64,000 nucleotides of DNA, taken from contig NC_061467.1 in NCBI RefSeq assembly GCF_022581195.2, positions 7,378,001 through 7,442,000 on the forward strand, in the 5' to 3' direction. Position 1 is the stretch's first letter, and the number at the start of each line of letters is the position of its first letter. Under the pieces are notes generated by a model that was not told the origin of the DNA, ran no database searches, and saw only the letters and a program-made list of their open reading frames with translations. The position numbers and the translations under genes were made by a program. Of this stretch, positions 12,058 through 24,000 are shown piece after piece. Origin of the DNA: Helicoverpa zea. Taxonomy: Eukaryota > Arthropoda > Insecta > Lepidoptera > Noctuidae.

Positions 12058-15000
12058 GTAAGTTTCATCTCTCTTTTTATTTGTTTACATTATGTGATTA
12101 TGTTAGAAGTCGATATGGTACACATAACTATTTAGGAATAAGATATTTTTAGAGTTATCTTTTATTTAGAGGATTTTTTATGTTATTAAAGAAAGACATC
12201 AACGCGTAATATTTTTTAATTTTTATTAATAAAATTACATTTTATTTACTTTGTTACTATAATGCCACTTACTTATAAAATAACACAGAATAAAATGCTA
12301 GCAAAAGTTCAGTCCAAAAGTGTAGTTATGCTCCAGCTCCAGCCTGAAGCGCCGGGTAGACTCTACGTCGCGGATTTGTAGCGCCTGAAATATTTAATTG
12401 CTGTCTCATTAATTATTCTACGATTGTATTTATTCTTTAGGAACTACCAACCCTAAATTATTGTATTGCGGCATCTACATATACATATTTGTAACTGCTT
12501 TGGAAGTAGCTGAAAAGTCAGCCAAATATTTTTTTTTTTCAGTTACGCGTAGATACATCCTAAGTAGAATAGCGAAAAGATTTATTCCTGCGATAGCTTA
12601 AACTATAGAAATACCTCTAGAATCATGATCGTGTATTTATTGTTTAACTTAGACTGGAATATATTCCTTCTTAGCTCCGCTGGTTGGTGCATCACGTTAA
12701 TATTTTAGCGAGGCGTCGCCAACTGGCTGTTGTCACGGTTTCGCCAAGACGTGCAAATCACGAACTGGGCTATACCGTTTTATATATACTAATATGCTAT
12801 GTAGGACTTGTACCTATATACCTAGGCCTTATTTTGGCCCATAATTTTCAGGTTCCTAGATACAGTTTTTTTTAGATTTTTATTTAACGTAAAACTGATT
12901 TTCAGAGAGTACATACCCCTGAAAATGGAAATTAAATAAAGAGGAACAGATTTATACGCCTGTTGATAATGATAACTATTTAGGCTTTCATTTATTGCAC
13001 AAACAAATGCAATAACTGGATTAAGTATTGTACGAATATTTTCACACATTTGCAGTTGCACCGCGGAATCCTAGCGACGATGTGTTGACTGTAAACTGTC
13101 TGAAGGTCATGTCTGAAATAGTTGGCTTACACCACAGCTTACACGTATCGGCGAAATTGTCGCGTTTGTCACCCAGCCCCTTTCAGGAAAACCCGTGACG
13201 TTGCCGCGAAAAGTAAGCGTAGGAGACGGTTACTTGTATGAAAACAACCACATTAGAATTTGAAATGCTAGTAGTGCGTTTTAAATCGCATTAATGTTCA
13301 ACAGTTTTCCAATTTTATATTCGATGTTTAACATCAGCAATTGTTGTTTTTCCAATCGCGCTGCAAAAACTACAAGGTTTTTTTGTGCGAAATGTAGGAA
13401 GCTTTTTTTAATCCTTGTGGGTTTAATTAACATTTAAACGGCGCAAACATTTTCCCACGCAGCGTCGCTTCGGCTTCGAGCGGTTACTCCTACGCGAGCG
13501 TTAACAGCAAATAATGCAACACTCGGCGCGGCGCCACCCACATCGCATCCCTCTTATCTTGCCAGCCACTCGAGCCGACTTACTAGCAGCCCAGGGTTAT
13601 CACCTAAGTACCGATTCCAAGTTTCGTGAGCGTTCGCACTCAACACGTAATTATAACTCTATTGAAATGAAGAGTCGTATGCTAAATCACACTGGGGCCC
13701 GATTCTCCTAATTTTACTTAAGCGACATACGACTGACGTTCGACTCGATTCGACTGAGATCCGATCCCGACTCGATTACGATTGAAGCGTATGTGGCATT
13801 CCGCTATTTTTTCTTTGAAATAAACGTTTTTATCCTTTTGTGTCATTCAGTAATGAATCATTTTGTCTGCAAATGATTTACGATTGCAAAATGATTGTAC
13901 AGCAAACTACCGTATAAACCAAAATCACCAAAATAGCAGACCAATCGCACACCAATCAAATGTCAATCGAATAGGATTGGTCTTTTATTAGTAGCAGTAG
14001 AATGCCCGATATGGTTAAAACTGCTATTGCTATTCGATTTCTATTCGATTTTGACATTATTAACTTAGGAGAATCGGGCCCCTGGACTGGAAGCCGACCC
14101 CAACATAGTTGGGAATAAGGCTCGGTGGATAGATGCTACGTCACATGATTTAGATATTACATCTTCATTCATTTTGTCGGATAATAATGTTTTTACTCGC
14201 AAAAGTGAGCGCGAATGTAATACGACCAAGTACCGATGACAGTCTTTATTATGTAAAGAATTCTAAGATTAGTGCTACGTGATTAAATGGAAAAAGTTAA
14301 CTTGCAAAACTTGCACTAGGCACTCTGGTTACTAGTCACTTCTATACCATTATCACTTATGCAGCAGCACAGTGGTCTGATATTATGAGCTCAAATCACT
14401 TCAAAGATACAGCGTATCGTAATTATTTCAAGTAGGTAATGTGCGTATTGATAACGCACGTGGGAGACCGCTTCCTTGTTTGTATGCATATCACATGATA
14501 CATACATGAAAACTTTCCTGAAATACGTGCCAAGTGGGCTTGCCGTTTACATGGTAATGTGGTTGTTGTCCACTTTCACGTCTTTTTCAACGGACCATTT
14601 ATGTATTGCTTTTTAGCACTGGAAAACGTAACTATAACTCGTCGAGCTCGGTCCATCCCTTCGATCAGACCGACATACCTACATACTTCTGTTAAGATAC
14701 ACGTTCTAAAATTCGCTGCCAAAATCCATAAATTATATGATTACGGTGTCGCCAGCCCTCGGAGCCGTCCAGACGGTAGGAGCGTGAGTCAGTGGAGGCG
14801 TGGGCGTCGCGTGGGTGACGCGCCGTGGGCTAATTGTCGTGGGAACGTCCGCCCTTCCCCCCACCGGCCGTCGCCTACACCAGGACGCTAGAATGCGTCA
14901 TAGGATAGCATAATGAATGAGTAGCCCCAGACCTGTCAGCGATGTGTTTTTACGACTGTCGCTAGAGGTGACTATCTAAAAATGTCGCTTGATATTAAGT

Positions 15001-18000
15001 AGGTATGTATAACGCCAAAATAATAAGTGGACTTTGCAATGCACTACTGAACGATTCTTTGTGACTATGTGGCTTTGTGACTTTCGTATGTGTATCCTAG
15101 GGAATCGAATACGTGAATGTGAGCAATCAAAGAACCATGCATCCACGCCACGCCCTGCTCTCGCTAAGGCGACGTCAGTTAATATGATACTATTTGAAAG
15201 GCTGTCGGTCCTATCAACTGTCTGATCTATCAGTCTCCATATTAATCACGCTACACGACACGTAGACAGTAGATGGATGCTGACGCGTAATTACACGCGT
15301 CTCGTCTCCTGACTGGAGGAAGCTATTAGGCGGCCGGCAATCCATCATGTGATGATAAACATCATGACTGCCGTGAGATAAGCCGTCGGCGCGTCGCGTG
15401 TGACCGGCCTAACGCCCACGCGTCGACGCCACAGACCGATACTGCCTACAGTGCCTACAGTGACCTACCGCGGCTAGATAAGGCTTCGTGATTGTATCGT
15501 GGAAGTCGTAGGCTTGGGGCTCGCCTTTTATGGCTTGTTTTAAAGACTATTTAGCGGTGGGATATTGTTTTAACAATTACCAGTATTAATAGAAATATGA
15601 TTGAACACAAATATGTAGGTTTTTTCTTCATCGAAATCTCAAAACGCAAACAGGATTACAACACTTATAAATATTGTTGGCTCAAACTAATTTCATAGCA
15701 ATACATCGTCATAACACGTCTGGCTGTTCTAAACAAAAAAGCATCGTCTTGTAGCACATCTAGACGTCTGGCATACTATTATAGTGGCGGAAGTTCGCCG
15801 TCCGCTCCCACGCGTTGGCACGCGACGCCGCGGCCGGCGCGTGGCTGCCAAGCGCATGCCAGCCGCTGCTACTGGCAACCAGTGCCAAGTGCCAACTGAC
15901 TGGCACGCGCAGAAGGCGAACTCTTTGCTCGGTGCTGTAGCTAGCTTGGAGATGAAGGAGCTAACTTCTGAAAGTACTTTCACCAGATACGTTATTTAAG
16001 TTAAGGAAAAGATGATGAGGAGATTTAATATTAAATTGGAAAATAGTCTATCGTTAAAGAACACGTATTTATAAGATCCATCAAATATTAAACCCCAGCG
16101 GACCTTTTATTTCAAACATATAACGTTCATCAAAGATCACCGCTCGCCGATATTTCGAAGATTCTGTGAATCCGCCGAATGACTGACGTCTTTTAATTAA
16201 ACGCCGTATAAATAAACCTCTTAGGTAACACCGTTCAATATTAATCGTTTCACATCAAAGATACGTTAATTAATCTCCTGAGCCATCATTACGACTAATG
16301 ATAGAGGCGGCGTAATTGATGCTGTAAGTTGGTGTAATAACTTGTTCAATTCCTACTTCCTCATACTTCCAACTTGACGTTCACTATTATAAAAGGCGCT
16401 TCAAATTGAGATATAATAATCTGCTACATGTATTTATTAAGTACAATAGTACCTATTTTATTTACTGTAGGTGTTTTAACTTATTCACTTGCATTATCTA
16501 TGAACGTTTCATTACAATTCTCAATGCGCAATACATCAAACTATCATGAATCACCTACATGTCCGTTCGCGAACAAAGCGGTAGGAGCAACACCGACGCA
16601 TGCGCCGATTAAACGACTTATCTTTCAGAAGGTCGGCGCCTGGCTGCGTCGCTGCGTCGCTTCGCTATTAATCGCGTGCATTAGCACCGACCTGTCAAAC
16701 GTGCAGATTTAGGCGATACGAATGTATTGACCACTGGGCGACTGCCAGACAGAACAAAATAACCGTCTGACACAGAGGCACTCAACCTATGAAGTGCGAA
16801 CGTAGCTGTGGTTACTAATGAATAGGGATAGGTAAAATGGCGTTAGACCCCTGTCTATGTATGAGCGATGAATTATACCCCTGTAAGTTATCATATCAAT
16901 GGAATTTTCAAAAGCACTATAACGTCTTGTCCAGGATCATATTTCCATTAAATAAAACCACTGTTTTTTTATTACAAGTGTGGATTCATTCAAGATGCAA
17001 AGTTGGTTAACTTCAATCTACACCATAACATCTACAAATGTTGTGTTCCCCTGTTTTCAAGAGCGCCATCGCCCATGACACAGCGCTCTGCGTAACCAGG
17101 GTGCATCGCGTGACTCAGCTCCTAGCCAACAGAAATTGACGGCTTGATCATGTCTCCCGTCCCATTCGATCCACGTTAATATCTATTAGGAATGTCACTG
17201 GGAATTTTGTACAGAGTGTGATGAAGTGACACTTGATTGACTTATGGGGAATTGAGCGGGAAGCGAATAGCGATCGAATTATTTATAGGAGAGTTAAGAA
17301 TGGAATAGCTTTTCAGCGTATCTTTGAACAGGTTCGTGGTACACTTCATATAATGTTTATGTTAAGATTTTCACACTTTCGGATGATTTATGAGCTTGGA
17401 CAACAATGGAAAAGTAATCGTTAGCGTGATAACCCACAGCCACTAAGTCACTGCAGACAGTTGATAACCCTGACGGCACGTGTGTGCGGCGCCCGAGACT
17501 AAATCCATTCCGCATGTCGGGCCAAGCGTTACGTAAACGAACCGTTGTGCGAACCGGACAGAAGTCCCACTGGACGTTGGACAATGCGTGATAATGATGT
17601 AATTAAAGGTTAATGGTAGTAAGCATGCGTGGACTGGTATATGAAGGTTGAAGAGCTGAGAATCGTAGTGTAATTTCCACACAAATCTTCAATCCAGGAA
17701 CCCAGCCTACTTCAAAAAAAATATTTTACGAAGTGAGGAAGACTGAATTCAATTCGCAAGAAAGCAAGGCAAGAGTTCACGTTTTTGTGATTTGTTCTTT
17801 CGGAAAGGTGACCACACAGGTGGTCTTCCACATGATATCTTCGTGGGTTCATGTACTTATCGATTACAGGCTGCGTGCTGCCCTTATCGCCCACCTGTTA
17901 TCCGAGACTATCAGCTGACGTTATCATCGACACTCACATGGCGCGAGCCGCGGTCGTGAATGCGTGACAGATAGCGTGTCGCGACAGATAACATTTTTTG

Positions 18001-21000
18001 TTTTGGGTCAATGGGACATTGACTCCTCTCGCTATCAAAATAAACATAATACAGTAGCTGGTATTTAAAATTTTCCCGAATTTTCATCAATAACAAGTGA
18101 TGAAGTTTCCTTCATATTAAAATGTATTTTGTCATTCTTGAAGAACAGCGGACACGTTCTAGCAAGCGGCTATTATTGATATTTTGTAAAGGCGATTGTA
18201 ATATGTATCATCTCTCATCTCTCCTTCTTCGTGTCCCTTCCCACACTACGAGCCGCTATGATGGATCGTTCACTGTTCGTGCTGTGAGACTGTGGAATTC
18301 CCTTCCACACTCGATACGCGAAAGCCCATCGTTGGGTGCATTCAAGAGACGAGTAAAGGAATACTATTTATCGAAATGAATGATATATATATTGATATAT
18401 ATATGATTCGTATGTATATATATAATATATATTTTTATATGTATTATGTTTATGTATTGTGTAGTTTTACTACATATATATGTTTAGTATATTGTTATTT
18501 TATATATATATATTTTTTGTTTGGTTATTAATGTTTGTTGTGCACTTTTTTTGAATCTACCCTACCACTATCGAATCTCTCTATGGCTTTGGTTGGCTGT
18601 AAGAGAACCCAATTCTGGGTTAAGCTCGCCATTGTACATAAACTGTCTGTATTCTTTTTGTGTATTTATTGTTAAGTGTGCAATAAAGAATAAGAATGTA
18701 AGCGTGTAACTAACGTCATGTTTTCTTTGAGCCGCATGACAGGTATTTTGTTAGCAGCTAATACATACAGAAATATAGGCGATAATTGAAATGGCGCGTT
18801 TGCACTTGCGGCGGGTGTAAAGTGGGTGGCTGTAGACTGTAGACTGTAGACTTGTAGATGTGGGTGTGTATGTGTGAGTTGGCTATATCGGGGCGCCGCG
18901 ACGCCGCAGGGCGCCCGGCCGCACGTGCCGCCGCCTCCGCGCGGCTGGGGCGCCGTCGGCGGCACGGCGTCTTTACGACCTGCGGAAAACTAGGCACGCG
19001 AGTTTCTGTGAGAATTTTCAATTTCATGTTTTTTATTCGTGTATTTTTTTATTATTAATAAAATATTTCATTGTCATGATATTTATCATCTTGGCACGTG
19101 TGTACTTAATATTACAATTGAGCTCCAACTATCGATTTAAACAATTTTTTTTATTCCAATCGTAGGTACACTTCAGGCCACAAAACTCGAACACGCAGTT
19201 AGATAAATCATCATAAACACTGATGATCATAAATAACGCGCATGTCAATCTGTGTGTCATCTCTCAATAAACACTAACTGAAGGCGAGAGTAATGTCGCA
19301 CTGGCCCCGACAATTTGCACACCAGTGTAATTACGTTAATGTGCTCTACGTGAGCCACGCTTCGGCCGCACGCGCAGAAAATATAAACTAGAAAATCTAT
19401 GACGAGATTTTCTTTTTACATCGACATGATGTAATATGTAATGCATTTATCTATTGTTAACTCGTTTAAAGCATCGGTTTCATAACATAAATGAAATACT
19501 TTCAATGTTATAGAGTTTTTGCATATGGTGTTTTTCAGTATCAGAGGTTTTGTGTTTAGACTTGAGACGGTGGATAAAGGCTCGCCGCTTATTACGTAGG
19601 TGCTATAAATGAAAAATTGTAGGCATGGTACTATGTACTTATCTATGAATTTAAAAAATAAATACAGTCGCTCGTGATTTTCAATTTGCGATCTTATTTT
19701 TAGAGACGGCGAAAATATTGAATGTGCAAATACGTAAGTAGGTATCGTTATCGAGACGCTAATTATTTTCGCCTGCAAGCTCGAGCGTATAAAACATGGG
19801 GGTTCTTTATCCTCGACTGCGGAAGCAGTCTCGTGCGGAAGGCGTCGGGCATTTCCCGCCATCGTACGCGCGCGCCTCTGCCCTCCACCACGTTCTATAT
19901 TTCGTGCGAAAATATAAACTGCCTCACCGTCTGACTTTGGCGTATCGGTCACACGTTAGCGAGAGCTAATTTTGAACGCGTAACCGTGACGTCTGTGTAC
20001 TTCGAACCACTGTGCTAACGAAACAAATTCGTAGAAGATCAAAATGTGATAGACGAGACGGCCACTATTTATCAGACGTAGTGCCAATTCTGAGAATTTT
20101 TATATAAAAATTATTTGATCTTCTTGCTTTGGATTCGCGCCAGAAAAGAGAGACACGCATCGCTGATAGTTGATAAGGATTGAAACGCAGGCAGTTATCA
20201 GGATGTAACAAAGGGATGGCGTCGCCGTGTTACACATTAGTAGGTATATCGGTCGTTTGATCATCACGTGGTCCCGCCACGCGTGATTTAGCGTCACGGC
20301 GCGCGCGCAGCCAATCACGACACGGACGACCTTCACCTTGAGGCAGTCGCACGCGCCGTCACCGCCGTGTAACCAGAGATTAATGGCTCTTTTTGTCACG
20401 CGCCTTACTTGGTGTCACCCGGCGATAAAGCGATAACAATGTTGTTTATACACAGAATAAATAATACTACAATACACGAACTTACCACGAACTCGTATGA
20501 CTGATAATAGCAGCGTTTTACCTGAAATAAAACGCATATTAAATACTTACCTTATTTGAAGCTTACTAGTTTGAGATAGGCACCTACGTGTTTTCCGCTT
20601 TTATCTCTGTCCTTTTCTACCCCATATCTTGCATCTCTCTCGCACACCGACCAGTTTCACTCCCCACCAGGCAGGAGGCGACGAGTGTTCTCGGCGGCCA
20701 CAGTTCGTCATTGAGTCGAAAACACCAGGCAGAAATTAAAATGTAAGCTTCAAATAAGGTAAGTATTTAATATGCGTTTTATTTCAGGTAAAACGCTGCT
20801 ATTAAATTCTTGACCGTTATTTGAAGCTTACTAGTTTGAGACGTGTTTGTTATCGCCTGGTGGAAGTGGACGCCAATGTGAGCAAAAGCACAATGAAATT
20901 GTGTATGTAAATAGGTACTTAGGTACACGAGTAATCACATGTAAGTATGTGTATTGCGTCCTGGAATACTAATGTAATCAAAGTTAACTGGTACTGGTAC

Positions 21001-24000
21001 TCAGCTACATCCTGTTAGACTGGAAGCCGACCCCAACATAGTTGGGAAAGGGGCTCGAAGGATGAGTAATAAAAATTAAAAGAGAGATGCAAGAACAAAA
21101 GCAAAAATTGATTTCATTTTCTAATAGTAATTAACAAAAACATTGCGATACTTCTTAATAACAATAGTAACAAAAATATAGACATTAATCAGCTGGATTA
21201 ATTAAATAATGGAGATAACTTGCTACTTCTATTTAGTGGGTATCTTTCCCTTCTGTAAAAATGGGCAAATGTATTGCCTGATCGCCAATTACCCTTTGCT
21301 AATATATCGTCCAAAGGTATATTGTCAACACAGATTTTGACGCTACCGCCGAGTGGAAGCTTCCTGGGGTTGTAGTTATTCCTGCCCCTTTTAACAATGT
21401 CTTAATCCACCCGTATCATCGTTCGGGTGCCTGCCTTTGGTTGGCCTCTAACGGATATAAATAAATTTAAGGAATTAGCCGATGTCCGTCTATCTTCTAA
21501 CAAGGCTTTAGTCTTTCTGACCCAATACACTGGACTTAGATTTATATTTTCCTGATTATCCATCAAACAACAACCCGACTGCCTATGACTAGAACTGTCG
21601 GTCTTAGAGCCAAAGACTGGCCATAAGATTAAATTATCTTTGTTGTTTTTGAAATGTTCTGGGTCTATTGCAAGCAAGGAAAGATCATGGACTCGCCTTT
21701 CCGAAACAAGCTAGCAAAAGAAAGAGCAGCAGTGTGCCTGGAAGTTGCAAATGGATTATTCTCGTCTACGTTTACTGCACTTAAGTAGGTTACCAATTGG
21801 TCAATATTCCAGATGGACGGCTTCCCGGGGAACAGGTTTGCTCAGCGCTATTGATTTTAAAATGTGTCCGACTAGAACGTGTGAACCTAGCTCTAGAGTG
21901 GTTTCTGCATTGCATAGTGTAGCTATAACTGACTTGTGTAATAAAATAGTATTGTATGCTAGTTTATTTACTATGTGTAAGTCCGCTAAAAATTGGGTAA
22001 GTATAGGTCCAAATAGGGATTCAAGGATTCATAGGATCCAATTTCATACTTTTCGCCCCAATTTAACCATCGACTCCAAGCTGATTGATAAGTGTTGCGT
22101 GTGGATTGAAGAAGACTTCAGTCGGAGAGACTCCTTGTCCCTCCCCCCCCCCCATTTCCTTGACCTTGGCAGGGGGTATCCCCGTTGCTGTGTCTATCGG
22201 TTTCTGCTCGAGGTTCATCAGTGTGTAGGGTACTGCTAATGATCGGGACTTCGGGAATCTGCTCGCCAAAATACCTGGTGCCACCGAAGGAACTACTATG
22301 AGATTAACTCCCGTTCCTGAATTGAGATGACTGAGGACCTACGGTATAAGGTAAGGTGGCGGTAATACCCATGCTAGCGGGTAAGTCAAAACTTGAGAAA
22401 AATGCATCGTGGAACCCCGCTTTCGGGTCCTTCAGATCTAGGGGCACGTAGTACACAACTATGTGTCCCTGGGCTCGCTTCGAGGCAAATAGGTCCACTG
22501 CTGATACAAGATGCCACTCCGGTGGAGGTTTGTGTCGGGAGAGATGGTCTGCCTGACTGTTGAATAGGGCTGGTATATGATTCACGACGTGATAGATTTG
22601 ATACAGCTCAAGATAACTGAATACTCTGTACGTCAAGTTCGGTAGGCTCCTTGATCGGGTGCCACCTTGATTTCTTAGATATGACACCACAGTCCCATTT
22701 CTGCATTGAAAAATGGCTGTTGATCTCTTTAGCAACTTGCCGTGATTTTCCAGTTAATACTGCAAGCATCTCTTTCAGATCGCAGTGAAAGCCTTTTTCT
22801 CTCTCGTTCCATGAACCCATTACGGGAGTTCCGTTCAGTTGTGCCCCCATCCTACATCGGAGGCGTCCGTGGTTATAAGGTGACAGGGAAGTGGCGAATG
22901 AATATCCAAGGTTTGGTGGCAGCTGACCAGCCACCACTTTAGATCTGCTAAGGTATCTGCTGGTAGGTTCAACATTGCTATACTCCATTCACCGAGCCGT
23001 GAGCCCACAATGTAACCAAAGAATGACACTTTTTCAAAATGGTGGGTATAACCCGACCGATGACAAAAACGTCACATTTTTATGTAAAATGTTCTTAGTA
23101 TCTGTGGTCTTCAATTAAGTAGGGTTCTATGTATGACAGTCAAGACTTCTAGGTTCATTTTACATGTAAACGATTTACTACATATTTCATTAAAATTAAG
23201 AAAATAATTTACGGCATTTATTATACATATTTGATTTCAATTAAGTTTGAAAAGATTGCATAAGTTCCACAGACATCGTTCTAAAATATCATTTCTAATG
23301 TTGTCAGTATATTACTTTCGTAGTTATTTTTATAAAATATGATCATTACTTCAATCGTGACTTATAAGAACCCTTTTTATGGTTTGTTCACCGTTTGGCT
23401 CACGGTTCCATGAATAGGGTAGGTATAGATTGCTGTTCAACACTGCATTGAGGAAAGTGAGGAGAGCCCGATAATGCAGTCTGCCGTATGGAACAACGAA
23501 AACTTGCGAAGTTTAAAAGTCCTATCAAGCTATGCAGGTCTTCTAAGTTTGTCGTGCTGTTTGTCACGTAGTGCGTTTTGTCATTATCTTGTTGATAATG
23601 CTTGCGATTTATTCACTTGCCATCCAAAACATGGTGCAAATGATCCCAAAGTAGGCAAATATATCTTGGTGAGCCACCAGAAAATCGAGATACACAATTA
23701 TGAGTAACCCTTGAGTTTTCAAAGTTTGAGCCACCCAAATTGGTCACTGTGGCGAAGGTCTTGGGTGCCGTGCTTAAGCCAAATGGTAGGCACGTAATCT
23801 GAAGCAGTCTTCTTCTGTATACTAGTCGAAGAACATATCTGTGACCTTCGGCTACCGGAAGGTAGAAGTAAGCCTGGGCGAGATCCACTTGCACAGCCAT
23901 TCGTCTTTCTGAAGAAACTCTAGCACCCGAAAAACATTTATTAAACTGAAGGGTTCCGTAATTATGAACTTGTTGAGAACCTTGAGATTGAGTATTGGAC

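Noticed and set aside
19416..19952. 178-codon minus-strand ORF in hairy intron 1
   Set aside because: No domain, signal or family pattern; composition swings from GC-rich to AT-rich along its length as the underlying DNA does. Treated as chance.
21745..22239. 164-codon plus-strand ORF
   Set aside because: Lies antisense to the DIRS recombinase/RNase H region; no family resemblance.
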